From positions 2,418,001-2,482,000 of the forward strand of contig JABTUA010000003.1 in NCBI GenBank assembly GCA_015075635.1: a stretch of 64,000 nt of DNA, given 5' to 3'. Position 1 is the stretch's first letter; each line of letters opens with the position of its first letter. This stretch comes from Polyangiaceae bacterium. GTDB lineage: Bacteria; Myxococcota_A; Polyangia; Polyangiales; Polyangiaceae. Both the position numbers and the translations under genes were made by a program. Under the pieces are notes generated by a model. It ran no database searches, was not told where the DNA came from, and worked only from the letters and a program-made list of their open reading frames with translations. Of this stretch, positions 42,268-50,377 are shown one piece after another.

Positions 42268-43704
42268 TCACGCAGATGCAGGGGTTGCGCGAGGCGTGGG
42301 GAGTCGGGTCCGCGCCACGATCTCCGCCAGGGTCAGCCGGTTGATCTGGTTCGTGCCCTCGTAGATCTGCGTGAGCTTCGCGTCGCGAAGCGCCTTGTCC
42401 ACCAGGCGGCGTTCGGGCGCCTCGAGGGGGACCAGATCGCAGGCGCGGTCGCACACCCACACCGCCGCGTCGGAGCAGGCGACCTTCGCGCTCGACGCCC
42501 GCGCGAGCTGCGCGGCGAGCTTCCCCGAGCGGCCGAGCTTCGCCAGGAAGCGAGCGAAGCCGGCCTCGGTCAGGCGCTTCAAGCGACGCTCCGGCAGGGC
42601 GGCGTGGAGCCCCCTCGCGGCCGAACCGATGCCGGTCTCGAGCCAGCCTTGGGGCGCGATCTGCGCGTCGAACCCGAGCGCCGCATCCAGGTAGGTGAGG
42701 CGGCTCGAGTGAACGCGCGTGGTCATCTCGGCCACGACGTCCTTCACCCAACCTTGTCGCAGGGACGCAGGATGCGCGTCCGGCAACCTCGCGAGCGCGG
42801 CGAGTGTGGCCTCCAACGCTCCGCGCGCGATGCCCGTGGCGATGGCGCCGACGGGTGCGCGTGACGCCGCCAGGATCAGCTCGGTGAGCTCGAAGCCCGA
42901 GCCCTCTGGTCCGATGCGATCGAGCTCGGGCACGAACGCGCCGTCGAATTCGGTCTCGGTGGCCGGCGAGGCGCGCTGCCCCAGCTTGAGCTCGTCCCGT
43001 ACGGCGCGAAACCCTGGGCGCTGCGTGTCCACCAGGAACGCCGTCCAGGACTCGCGGGGGCGCGCGCGGTCGAGCGCCGCGTGGACCACGATCCAGCGCG
43101 CGATCGACCCGTTGGACGTGAAGCTCTTGCGCCCGTGGAGCAGGTAGCCGCCGGTCACGCGCTCCGCCCAGGTCGGCGCCACGACGCGGCCGAGGCCCTC
43201 CGGGTGCTCGACGTCCGAGCCGCTCGAAGGCTCGGTGATGGCCCAGGCGAACAGGGTGGGGCGCTCCCGGGCTTCGAGCCGCTCCCGAGCTGCGGGGCGC
43301 ACGACGCGCACCCAGAGCCCGACGTCCAGGCTGAAGAGCAGCGCGGACAGCCCCAGCGAGCTCACGCCGATCAAGAGCGCGAGCCCGCCGCAGGCCCGCG
43401 CCAGCTCCTCGGAGGCCGCGGCGACCTCCGCGGAGCGCGCGGCATCGCCGCCGAGCGCGCGGGGAGCCATGCAGGTCAGAAACCCTTCGCGCGCCGCAGC
43501 TCGCAGCACCTCCCAGTCGGCGCTCCCGATGGGGTGGGGCCGACCCGCTTGCTCGTCGATGGCGAGCGCCCGCGGCTCGAGCACGCGCGCGGCGAAATCC
43601 CGGGCACGCGCGCGCATGCGGGTGACGTGCGGCGGCTCGAGCCAGGGGCCGGCGTCGCGGATAAGGTCGGGCGCGCGGCGGTCTGGCCTGAAGGGGCGGT
43701 CCAC
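42268..43704 (-). CDS. Acyl-CoA dehydrogenase family protein
   Basis: 478-residue flavoprotein-type dehydrogenase: ITEPSSGSDVEHPEG (FAD contact), GYLLHGRKSFTSNGSIARWIVV, and the C-terminal LTQIYEGTNQINRLTLAEIV with the catalytic-base position. The starting acyl-CoA cannot be deduced. The frame is open far upstream as antisense. A GTG at 43704 is chosen because family similarity begins shortly after it, but the exact start is uncertain. Divergent from the acetoacetate-decarboxylase-fold gene with a 99-base gap that must hold both promoters. Confidence 0.83.
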   Translation of the reverse strand: MDRPFRPDRRAPDLIRDAGPWLEPPHVTRMRARARDFAARVLEPRALAIDEQAGRPHPIGSADWEVLRAAAREGFLTCMAPRALGGDAARSAEVAAASEELARACGGLALLIGVSSLGLSALLFSLDVGLWVRVVRPAARERLEARERPTLFAWAITEPSSGSDVEHPEGLGRVVAPTWAERVTGGYLLHGRKSFTSNGSIARWIVVHAALDRARPRESWTAFLVDTQRPGFRAVRDELKLGQRASPATETEFDGAFVPELDRIGPEGSGFELTELILAASRAPVGAIATGIARGALEATLAALARLPDAHPASLRQGWVKDVVAEMTTRVHSSRLTYLDAALGFDAQIAPQGWLETGIGSAARGLHAALPERRLKRLTEAGFARFLAKLGRSGKLAAQLARASSAKVACSDAAVWVCDRACDLVPLEAPERRLVDKALRDAKLTQIYEGTNQINRLTLAEIVARTRLPTPRATPASA

Positions 43705-43803
43705 TCGGCCGATGCTGCTATCCCTCGCGCCGGGCTGCAAATGACCGCGCACAGTTTGGCATCGATCATTGCCCCCCACGTCTCGGCCTCCCATGCTCCG
43801 GCC

Positions 43804-44526
43804 ATGGCCACCCAGCTTCCCATCGTCTACCGCCGCGCGCGGGCCTGGGTCCTCGCCGTGTCTGCGCCGAGCCGCGAGCTTCGCGGGCTCTTGCCCGACC
43901 GCCGGCTCCGGCCCGTCGAGGTCCGGCCGGGGCGCGGCGTCTTGGCCGCAGCGCTCTTCGACTACCAGGACACGAGCATCGGCCCGTATCGAGAGGCCGC
44001 GCTCTCGGTCCCCTGTCGCTGGGAGCGCTCGACCCGTGTCCCGCTCTTGCCGCTCTTGGCGGAGCGGTACCTCGACGACGTCGGGCACTGGGTGGCGCTC
44101 TTGCCCGTCACGACGCAGGTGGCGGACGAGGCGGGTCGGACCATCTGGGGCTACCCGAAGTTCGTGGGCGAGATCGACATCGAGGAGCGCGGCGACCGCG
44201 TGCGCTGCAACGTCTCCGACGCCGGCGAGCGGGTCTTCGGCTTCGAGGTCGAGCGTCCCGGACCATCGCGTCCGATGCGCTTCCCGCTTCGCACCTACTC
44301 GCTGCTCGACGACGAGATCCACTTCACCGAGATCGACGTGGACGCCCTGGGCTCGCGACGCATGATCGGCGCGCGGGGTTCCCTCTCGCTGTCGACGCAC
44401 CGACGCCTGGCCGGACTGCCGCCCGCCGAGCGGTTCGGGCGGCGACCGCTCGAGGCCCGCTGGTTCGACGAATATCGCTTGGAGCTCGACCGAGCGAGCA
44501 CGCGCTACCGCCTGAAGCGCCATTGA
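43804..44526 (+). CDS. Acetoacetate decarboxylase superfamily protein
   Basis: 240 residues with the ADC-fold hallmark ADEAGRTIWGYPKFVGEID, preceded by GHWVALLPVTTQV. Family members with this motif include acetoacetate decarboxylases and many uncharacterised decarboxylase/aldolase relatives. A second in-frame ATG at 43741 would add 21 residues without family similarity. The divergent acyl-CoA dehydrogenase may belong to the same fatty- or keto-acid pathway, but nothing in the sequence proves it. Confidence 0.75.
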   Translation: MATQLPIVYRRARAWVLAVSAPSRELRGLLPDRRLRPVEVRPGRGVLAAALFDYQDTSIGPYREAALSVPCRWERSTRVPLLPLLAERYLDDVGHWVALLPVTTQVADEAGRTIWGYPKFVGEIDIEERGDRVRCNVSDAGERVFGFEVERPGPSRPMRFPLRTYSLLDDEIHFTEIDVDALGSRRMIGARGSLSLSTHRRLAGLPPAERFGRRPLEARWFDEYRLELDRASTRYRLKRH

Positions 44527-44553
44527 AGAGGTCCGGCTGCTAAGCTCCGGCCC

Positions 44554-44970
44554 ATGTTCGCGCGCGCTCTGTTCGGGTGTCTCTGCCTCGTCGTCCTGGT
44601 CGATTGCGAGCGCCCGGTGTACGTGAAGTACGTCCCGCTGGAGCGAAAGACCGAGCTCGACGACAAGACGCTCTTCGCCGCGACCGAGGGCGCGCTGCTC
44701 GATCGGGGCTACCTGTTCCAGCGCCGAGACGAGGCCGCCCACCAGCTCTTGACCAAGCCGCGCATCTTGACGGGGGGCGAGGGCGATCCCGAGTTCAAGT
44801 ACGTGTGGCTCGCCGACACCGCCGGCGGAACGCTCAGGCTCAGGGTGATGTGTCAGGAGAACCGTCCCGAGGCCGAACCGGTGAGCTGCGGCGAGCAGAC
44901 GCCGGAGAAGATCATGAAGGAGCAGCACGCCATCGCCGAGCAGGCGTTGAAGGAAGCACGCGGCGAGTGA
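44554..44970 (+). CDS. Small predicted lipoprotein
   Basis: 138 residues. A leader ending LVDC (lipobox), then a mixed alpha/beta domain with two further cysteines (RVMCQENR and VSCGEQ) that may form a disulphide. No family recognised. It starts 28 bases after the ADC-fold gene, so it may be read with it. Confidence 0.6.
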   Translation: MFARALFGCLCLVVLVDCERPVYVKYVPLERKTELDDKTLFAATEGALLDRGYLFQRRDEAAHQLLTKPRILTGGEGDPEFKYVWLADTAGGTLRLRVMCQENRPEAEPVSCGEQTPEKIMKEQHAIAEQALKEARGE

Positions 44971-45051
44971 CCCGATCGGGGACGGTGCGCGCAAGTCGTG
45001 CGCGGTACCGGTCGCTCCCCGGGTGCTAGCCTCGGAGCGGGAGAGCCTCGC

Positions 45052-45663
45052 ATGCTCCGCGCGTCGATCTGGGTGGTGCTGGCAGCGCTGGCGTCGTCCG
45101 CGCCGGGCTGCGGCGAGGACGAAGAGTCGGGGGGCGGTCGGTCGGACGCGGGCAGCGACGTGAGCGCGAGCGATGCTCCGGAAGACTCGCCGCTCGACAC
45201 CGGCTCCGACGCGCCGCCCAGCGACGCCGGGGCCGACGGGTTCGACTCCGCCGACGCGGCGAGCGATGAGGCGGAAGCCTTCGACTCCGCGGAAGCGGCG
45301 ACCGACGCTGGCAGCGACGCCGCGGAAGCGGAGGCCGGGAGCGGCCTCGGCGCCATGTCCGTCGCTGAGCTCGCGGCCGCCCTGCCGAGCAAGACCTTCA
45401 TCATGCTCAACGTCCACGTGCCCTACGCCGGCGAGATCCCCGGCACCGACGCGAACCTCGACTACAAGGACGTTCCGAGCATCGAGGCGTACATCGGCAC
45501 GAACAAGGGCGTGGACGTGGTGCTCTACTGCTACTCGAACTCGATGGCGCTCTCCGCCGCCAACGCGCTCCTGGCCGACGGCTACACGAAGGTGCGCTAC
45601 GTGGACGGCGGGCTCGCCGCTTGGAAGAACGCCGGTCACCCGGTCGAGTTTCACGACAAGTGA
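45052..45663 (+). CDS. Rhodanese-domain lipoprotein
   Basis: 203 residues. The signal peptide ends APGC (lipobox), followed by a very acidic Asp/Ser/Ala tether (residues 25-95) and a rhodanese domain of about 100 residues: MLNVHVPYAGEIPGTD, the active-site loop VVLYCYSNSMA with the catalytic Cys, and VRYVDGGLAAWKNAGHPV. It is a predicted extracytoplasmic sulfurtransferase. The start is the ATG at 45052 after GGGAGAG. Upstream ATGs would add a non-signal extension. Converges with the next gene at three bases. Confidence 0.85.
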   Translation: MLRASIWVVLAALASSAPGCGEDEESGGGRSDAGSDVSASDAPEDSPLDTGSDAPPSDAGADGFDSADAASDEAEAFDSAEAATDAGSDAAEAEAGSGLGAMSVAELAAALPSKTFIMLNVHVPYAGEIPGTDANLDYKDVPSIEAYIGTNKGVDVVLYCYSNSMALSAANALLADGYTKVRYVDGGLAAWKNAGHPVEFHDK

Positions 45664-45666
45664 GGC

Positions 45667-46449
45667 TCAGCTCCCCGGCATCGCGAAGCGCAGGAGCGGT
45701 GGTCCCGTCCTGAAGCCGGGTCCGCCACCGATGCTCTGCACCAGCGACGCGGCCACGATGAAGTCGCCGGAGAGATCGAGGACCAGCACCTTGGCGCAGG
45801 GGTCCGCGCGGCTCGCGCACTCGAGCGCGATCCAGCCCGGAACGCCCTCGAACCGGAGCTCGGGGGAGGCGGCTCTGACGACGCTGCCCTCGCGCAGCAG
45901 AGCCGAGTAGCCCCGCCCGGCGCGCTCGCTCACCCAGAGCTCGGTCGTGGGCTTGGCCTCCTCGTCGGGCGTCGGGGGCCCCGGCACCGCGTAGAGCATT
46001 TCGAAGCTGACGTTACCCGCGCGGACCGTCGCCTGGGGGTAGCCCGCGTAGGCGACCGTCATCAGCGCGCCGGCGCCCACGACGAACGCGCTCTGGCCGT
46101 CGAGGTGGACATTGGGATGGGCGTCGAAGGGTCGGCCGGGATTGACCTGCTTCCAGATCTCTCGGTTCGCCTTGAGCGCGCTGAACAACCCGTGGATGCG
46201 CTTCGGCGCCGGACCCGTAGGGAGCTCCGCCGCGGGCGCCACGGGCCTCCCGCTCAGGGTCACACCTTCCCGGGTCACCTCGATCGCCGGCTCGAGGTGC
46301 TCCTTGCAGGGGTACTTGCCGGTTTCGCTCAGCTCTTGCAGGCGCAGCAGGTCGTCGTGGTCGAGCTCGCCGTGACACTTCGGCTGGCCGCGGCAGCCCG
46401 CGGCGAGCGTGAGCGCGAGGGAGAGCCCCGCGACTCTACTCAAGCGCAT
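45667..46449 (-). CDS. Predicted lipoprotein of unknown function
   Basis: 260 residues. A leader ends LAAGC (lipobox). The mature part has paired cysteines at both ends (CHGELDHDD...YPCKEH and ALECASRADPCAK). The segment NPGRPFDAHPNVHLDGQSAFVVGAGALM has a feel of ExbD/TolR-like periplasmic domains, but no membrane helix follows and I do not assign it. Its start overlaps the end of the upstream gene by ten bases, so the two form an operon. Confidence 0.6.
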   Translation of the reverse strand: MRLSRVAGLSLALTLAAGCRGQPKCHGELDHDDLLRLQELSETGKYPCKEHLEPAIEVTREGVTLSGRPVAPAAELPTGPAPKRIHGLFSALKANREIWKQVNPGRPFDAHPNVHLDGQSAFVVGAGALMTVAYAGYPQATVRAGNVSFEMLYAVPGPPTPDEEAKPTTELWVSERAGRGYSALLREGSVVRAASPELRFEGVPGWIALECASRADPCAKVLVLDLSGDFIVAASLVQSIGGGPGFRTGPPLLRFAMPGS

Positions 46450-47807
46450 CGGCCTCCCGGACGGGGCGCGGGACGCCGACGGGCTACCGCAGCGAAGACC
46501 AGCGCGAGCAGGGCGGCGAACGAGCCGCCGCGAGCCCCTACCGCGTGGCAGCCGCAGCCAGCGTCGTCGTCGTTCTGGCTCGTGCCGCTGCCGCCGGATG
46601 CGCCGCCGCTTCCGGCGCCGCCGCTCGACGCGCCGCCGGCGCCGCTGCCGCCGCTACCCGACGCTCCGGCGCTCGCGCAGAGAGAGCCGGGAGGCCAGAC
46701 CAGCGGGCTCTTCGCGTAGGCAGCCAGGCGCGCCCGCATGTCGGCGGCGGTGCCACCGGCGGTGGAGGACGCAGGCGGCACCGTCGCGAGCTTCGCGCTC
46801 TCGTAGGCGCGGTATCCGTCGGGATCGCCGCTGCCGCGCAGGTCGAAGAGGACCGCGCCCAGCCCGGCCTTCGCGAAGCGCTCGAGCTCGCTCGGCTGAG
46901 TGTCGAAGAAGTGGAAGTCGGTCGTGCCGATCTGCGCCTGCCAGAGCACGATGGGCACGTTTGCCTCGGCGCTGACCGCGCTGAACCAGGCCACGTTGGT
47001 GTCGAGCAGCGTCGGGTCCCAGGGCTCCCACCACTTGGCCTCGTCAGCCTCCAGGTGCGGCTGTTCGGTGAAGATGACGTCCCACTCGCCCAGCGAGGAG
47101 TAGAAGCCCGTGACGACCTCCGGCTTCTGACCCACCCGGAAGTTCGAAGCGTGCCAGCCCAGACGCACCGCCGGCGCGTGCTGGTCGCGGAGGGCGAGCA
47201 GCGCGCGGCCGAAGCCGGACGCATCATCGGGAAACCCCGCGACGTCGGCGTGCCCGGAGCTCGCCACGGCGACCGGGATGCTCGTAGCGTCCGCGTTGCC
47301 CTCGACGCCCATCGCCCACATCATGAATCCCCACGAGTCCGGCTCGACGTGCAGAATGGTCGGCACGCCGGTCTTCGCGGCCGTCTGAAGCAGGAAGACG
47401 AAGCTGTCGAAGTAGCTCTTCATCAGCGCGGGATCGGCCAGCGCTGCTTTGACCACGTCCGCTTCGCTCCCGGACAGCTTCTGCTGGCCGAGCTGGAGCA
47501 GCTGGTAGAACGTGTAGACGGGCATCGCCCCGAGGCTCGTGGCGATCTTGGCCTTGTCGAGCAGCCAAGCCTCCACGTCCGGCTTGGGATCGCTCGTCGG
47601 CACGGCGTAGAGGTAGAGGAACTTCCAGTCGACGCCGTGCTGCTGCTCGGCGACGGCTGGCCAGTCGCCCGCGGCCGAGAAGCTCGACACTCCGACCCCG
47701 AGCGTCGGACCGAGGTCGGCGCACACGTCGTGCTTGGGCAGCGCGAGGCCGGTGCTCGTGGCGAGCAGGCTTGCCGAGAAGAGCAACGCTGCCGGGGCCC
47801 GGAGCAT
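46440..47807 (-). CDS. Secreted protein with myxobacterial-type C-terminal sorting signal
   Basis: 455 residues. A signal peptide (LLFSASLLATSTGLA) is followed by a 350-residue domain with many Trp and a barrel-like rhythm (TILHVEPDSWGFMMW, EWDVIFTEQPHLEAD, VPIVLWQAQIGTTDFHFF) that may be a glycoside-hydrolase-type TIM barrel. No catalytic pair can be assigned. A Gly/Ser/Ala linker leads to GCGCH, a hydrophobic helix and an Arg-rich tail, as in the C-terminal anchor of 19092-21314. It is probably cleaved and displayed or released at the surface. Confidence 0.7.
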   Translation of the reverse strand: MLRAPAALLFSASLLATSTGLALPKHDVCADLGPTLGVGVSSFSAAGDWPAVAEQQHGVDWKFLYLYAVPTSDPKPDVEAWLLDKAKIATSLGAMPVYTFYQLLQLGQQKLSGSEADVVKAALADPALMKSYFDSFVFLLQTAAKTGVPTILHVEPDSWGFMMWAMGVEGNADATSIPVAVASSGHADVAGFPDDASGFGRALLALRDQHAPAVRLGWHASNFRVGQKPEVVTGFYSSLGEWDVIFTEQPHLEADEAKWWEPWDPTLLDTNVAWFSAVSAEANVPIVLWQAQIGTTDFHFFDTQPSELERFAKAGLGAVLFDLRGSGDPDGYRAYESAKLATVPPASSTAGGTAADMRARLAAYAKSPLVWPPGSLCASAGASGSGGSGAGGASSGGAGSGGASGGSGTSQNDDDAGCGCHAVGARGGSFAALLALVFAAVARRRPAPRPGGRCA

Positions 47808-47849
47808 GCCCGAGCTTACCAGGCAGTAGGAGCCGCGGCGAGGGCGGGA

Positions 47850-48332
47850 TCAGTCGCGCGCTTGGAGGTCGCGGATCTCCTCGAGCTCGGCGATGGCCTC
47901 GAGATCTTTGGCGCGACCGGCGGCGCGCTTCACCTCGATGAGCTTCGGAAGCCCGAGCACCAAGCACTCGACCCCGAAGAGCGCGAGGCGCTTCGTGTGG
48001 CTCTCCAGCGCCTGGTAAGTCCCGCCACCGGCTATCTCACCGAGGACGTCCAGGTCTCCGACGCTGGTGGTCAGCGTGAAGTTGAGGCCGTGTTTCACCG
48101 TCTCCTCGTCGAAACGGAACGGGAGGCCCGGCGGGGCTCCCCGCAGGTAGGGTGAGAAGGGTCCGAGCGCGTGCACCAGCCGGGCGATGTTCGTTTGCGA
48201 ACGTTCGTACACGACGTCGAGATCTTGGGTCAATCGCGCGGAGCCGTGGGCCGTCGCGGCGGCGCCGCCCACCACGATGAACTGCACACCCTCGTTCGCG
48301 AGGGCGCGCAGAGCCGCCTCGAAGTCAATCAC
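47850..48332 (-). CDS. Nucleotidyltransferase-fold protein
   Basis: 160 residues. The polymerase-beta-like nucleotidyltransferase motif is visible as VVGGAAATAHGSARLTQDLDVVYE (GG...T-x-D-x-D), with a third acidic residue near VGDLDVLG. Such proteins in pairs with a short helical protein recur in bacterial genomes and resemble AbiEii/MNT toxin-antitoxin enzymes. The GTG start at 48332 overlaps the stop of the small gene upstream (GTGA), so the two are made together. Whether it modifies tRNA or a partner protein is not known. Confidence 0.8.
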   Translation of the reverse strand: MIDFEAALRALANEGVQFIVVGGAAATAHGSARLTQDLDVVYERSQTNIARLVHALGPFSPYLRGAPPGLPFRFDEETVKHGLNFTLTTSVGDLDVLGEIAGGGTYQALESHTKRLALFGVECLVLGLPKLIEVKRAAGRAKDLEAIAELEEIRDLQARD

Positions 48333-48496
48333 TTGCCATCCGCAGCGCGTCCGGCTCTGCGCAGTTCTCGCGCGAACTTCTGGAGCTCCATCAGCTGCCG
48401 GAAGCGTTCCTCCACGCTCAAGCGCAAGTTGCGCTGGAGGAGCGTGCGATCGATCCCCTTGCGGTACTCCCGCACCACCGCTTCCATGCTGTCCAT
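48329..48496 (-). CDS. Short helical partner of the nucleotidyltransferase
   Basis: 55 residues, all helical and highly charged, with VDRTLL-type opening (GIDRTLLQRNLRLSVEERFRQLMELQKFA) that recurs in small proteins encoded just before nucleotidyltransferase genes. A start at 48547 is possible but adds non-conserved residues. The GTGA overlap with the next gene indicates strict coexpression. Antitoxin-like or targeting-subunit role is inference. Confidence 0.65.
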   Translation of the reverse strand: MDSMEAVVREYRKGIDRTLLQRNLRLSVEERFRQLMELQKFARELRRAGRAADGK

Positions 48497-48586
48497 CGGC
48501 GCGCTCAAGGCAGCGGGATGATAGCAGCGAGCTCGCGAGTGAGCCACGCGGGTCGTACGCGACCGAGCGCCGAGCCCGCGAAGCGC

Positions 48587-49321
48587 TCAAGACCCGCAGT
48601 CGCCCAAGCGCACCGTGCCCGTCCCGGCGTCCGCGTCGGCGGACAGCGCGAGCTTGCCCCGGGTCGTGGCGACCGTGCCCCCGAGCTCCAGCTTGTCGGG
48701 CCGTGCGCCGGTGGCGCGCGCCACGGCTTCTTGCCAGCTCTGCTCCGGGGGCGGCTGGATGCGCAGACAGCGGGCGGGACGCTCGTCCTTCGGGATCGCG
48801 TACTCGAAGAGCAGCCGCTCCGCCCCGTGCTCCGCCCTGAGCGCGGAGGGCTCCACGTCCGTGAGCTTGTAGCCGCGGCGCTCGAAGTAGCCGCGCGCAG
48901 CGGCGTAGCCGAGCTCGACCAGCTGCGGCCCGGTGCAGCGCACGTCCTTGCCGGAGCTCTTGTAGCCTTGCCCCTTCGGGCAGTTGGGGTCGCCCTTGGC
49001 CACCAGCTCGGCGAGCTCCGCCTCGCTGAGCGGGCGCCGCGCCGGGTCGGACGCCTTGCGCTCCAGCCGCTCGAGGTGTGCGCGGAGATCGTTCTCGCCC
49101 TTCTGGAGCTGGGCGACCTCGTCGTCGCGGCCGGCCTCCTGGCACGCGCGCCGCGCCGTCTCCACCGCGGTGAGGTTCCTCTGCACGCTCTCCTTGCTCT
49201 TCGGATCGACCTCGCGCGAAGCCTCCGAAGCGACGCCGACCAAGCGCATGCACTCCTTGCTCTTGGGTCCCACGCACGAAATGACCCCCAGAAGCGCTGC
49301 GAGCGAGACTCCGCGCACCAT
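48587..49321 (-). CDS. Predicted lipoprotein, unknown function
   Basis: 244 residues. A short leader ends VISC (lipobox), then a helical region (residues 30-95) with charged heptads, then a mixed domain with Cys pairs (DPNCPKGQGY, VRCTGPQ, RCLRIQPP, LGDCGS at the extreme end). No family recognised. It is divergent from the multiheme cytochrome operon, and the 301-base gap between them carries the sigma-54 promoter and palindromes. Confidence 0.6.
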   Translation of the reverse strand: MVRGVSLAALLGVISCVGPKSKECMRLVGVASEASREVDPKSKESVQRNLTAVETARRACQEAGRDDEVAQLQKGENDLRAHLERLERKASDPARRPLSEAELAELVAKGDPNCPKGQGYKSSGKDVRCTGPQLVELGYAAARGYFERRGYKLTDVEPSALRAEHGAERLLFEYAIPKDERPARCLRIQPPPEQSWQEAVARATGARPDKLELGGTVATTRGKLALSADADAGTGTVRLGDCGS

Positions 49322-49376
49322 TTGCCGAGAGTCTAGCCGACGTCGCGTCCCGTCCGTCGAGCGCGCGGCGCCCGGC

Positions 49377-49393
49377 CGTTGAAAGACTCAACG
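49377..49393. promoter_or_regulatory. Upstream activator site 1 (17-bp palindrome)
   Basis: CGTTGAAAGACTCAACG: arms CGTTGA/TCAACG around five bases. It has the same arms as the site at 49442-49458, with centres 65 bp apart. It lies about 195 bp upstream of the expected start of transcription, within normal enhancer distance for a sigma-54 promoter. Confidence 0.7.
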
Positions 49394-49396
49394 CCG

Positions 49397-49427
49397 AACC
49401 CCTGCTGCGGCACCAGCAAGGGGTTTT
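49397..49427 (+). other. Hairpin with T-run between the two activator sites
   Basis: Arms AACCCCTGCTG and CAGCAAGGGGTT pair over about 11 bp with one bulge, followed by TT. It looks like an intrinsic terminator on the plus strand, but no plus-strand gene precedes it. It may insulate the promoter, bind a protein, or end a short unannotated transcript. Confidence 0.45.
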
Positions 49428-49441
49428 CAGCAGCGATTTGC

Positions 49442-49458
49442 CGTTGAGCTTCTCAACG
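49442..49458. promoter_or_regulatory. Upstream activator site 2 (17-bp palindrome)
   Basis: CGTTGAGCTTCTCAACG: arms CGTTGAG/CTCAACG around three bases. Its centre is about 130 bp before the expected transcription start. It is probably bound by the NtrC-type regulator encoded at 54819-56168. Confidence 0.7.
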
Positions 49459-49552
49459 CCCGGGTGTGGAGATCCTCCGATCCGGGTCCGGTGGCGCGTG
49501 GGCGCGGGGCGGGATCCAGGGCGATTCGCGGGGATCCGCGGCGGCCAGTGGC

Positions 49553-49568
49553 TGGCACGTGGGGTGCA
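49553..49568 (+). promoter_or_regulatory. Sigma-54 promoter of the multiheme cytochrome operon
   Basis: TGGCACGTGGGGTGCA has the -24 GG and -12 GC dinucleotides separated by exactly ten bases and matches TGGCACGnnnnTTGCA at all but one position. The start of transcription would be near 49580, giving a leader of about 43 bases with AAGGAG before the ATG at 49623. Confidence 0.8.
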
Positions 49569-49622
49569 ATGCGTCATCGGCAAACCCCTCGAAACGCACG
49601 GCCCCAAAGAAGGAGCGCCGTC

Positions 49623-50360
49623 ATGGCCCACCGAGAAGAAAACCTGAACTTCAAAGACTACGTCATCATCGTCGCGCTGACGCTGGGCGCGCTCGGCCTG
49701 ATCCCGCTCTTCGCGGTGTTCGGCTTCGCGCTGCAGTTCGCCTTCGTCCTGGTGATGCCCGCGCTCCTGATCGGGAGCGTCGTATACGCGCTGAGCACGA
49801 CCGCGGAGGTCATCGTCTCACAGGTGCAGGGCGTGAACGTCCCGATGGACGTGCGCCTCCACCGTGGTCACGGCTGGGCGCGACGCGCGCCGGGCTGCGT
49901 GGTCGCTGGAGTGGACGACTTCGCCCAGCGGCTGATCGGACCGGTGGACTCGATCGAGACCGCGGCCATCGGCATGTCGGTGAAGGCCGGCGATGTGATG
50001 GCGGTGCTCCGCCACGGTGAGCGCGAGATCGCCATCCGCGCACCGATCAGCGGCAAGGTGACCGGCGTGAACCCGCTGCTCCGCGGCAATCCCTCGCTCG
50101 TCAACTCGTTCCCGTACGGCCGGGGCTGGCTGGTCGAGATCACCCCGGAGCCCTCCAGCCTGAAGCACGGCATGAAGGAGCTGTTCGCTCGCGGCCGGGC
50201 GACCCGCTGGATGCGCCGCGAGATCGACCGCCTGTTCGCCCTCACCGCTCCCGACCCCGAGATGCCCACTCTGGCCGACGGTGGTGAGCTCTCCGTCGAC
50301 GCCTGCGCCCACCTCGACGATGCCGCCTGGAAGCGCGTCGTCAGCGAAATCTTCCCTTGA
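49623..50360 (+). CDS. Membrane-anchored GcvH-like (lipoyl-fold) protein
   Basis: 245 residues. Two adjacent hydrophobic stretches at residues 12-55 anchor it. Residues 80-175 follow the glycine-cleavage H-protein fold (RGHGWARRAP...GVDDFAQRLIGPVDSIE...VKAGDVMAVLRHGEREIAIRAPISGKVTGVNP...PYGRGWLVEI). At the place of the lipoylated Lys (ESVKAASD in GcvH) it reads HGEREIAI, so the lysine is missing and no lipoyl swinging arm is expected. GcvH-like proteins sit beside redox complexes in several anaerobe-type loci. First gene of the sigma-54 operon, 17 bases before the next. Confidence 0.8.
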   Translation: MAHREENLNFKDYVIIVALTLGALGLIPLFAVFGFALQFAFVLVMPALLIGSVVYALSTTAEVIVSQVQGVNVPMDVRLHRGHGWARRAPGCVVAGVDDFAQRLIGPVDSIETAAIGMSVKAGDVMAVLRHGEREIAIRAPISGKVTGVNPLLRGNPSLVNSFPYGRGWLVEITPEPSSLKHGMKELFARGRATRWMRREIDRLFALTAPDPEMPTLADGGELSVDACAHLDDAAWKRVVSEIFP

Positions 50361-50377
50361 ACCCAGGAAGGTGTGCC

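Noticed and set aside
43705-45654. Upstream extension of the acyl-CoA dehydrogenase frame
   Set aside because: It runs antisense through four plus-strand genes with recognisable leaders and domains, so the frame is open only by composition.
49464-49622. N-terminal extension of the GcvH-like protein
   Set aside because: It would overlap the sigma-54 promoter. The ATG at 49623 has a good Shine-Dalgarno and begins just before the membrane helix.
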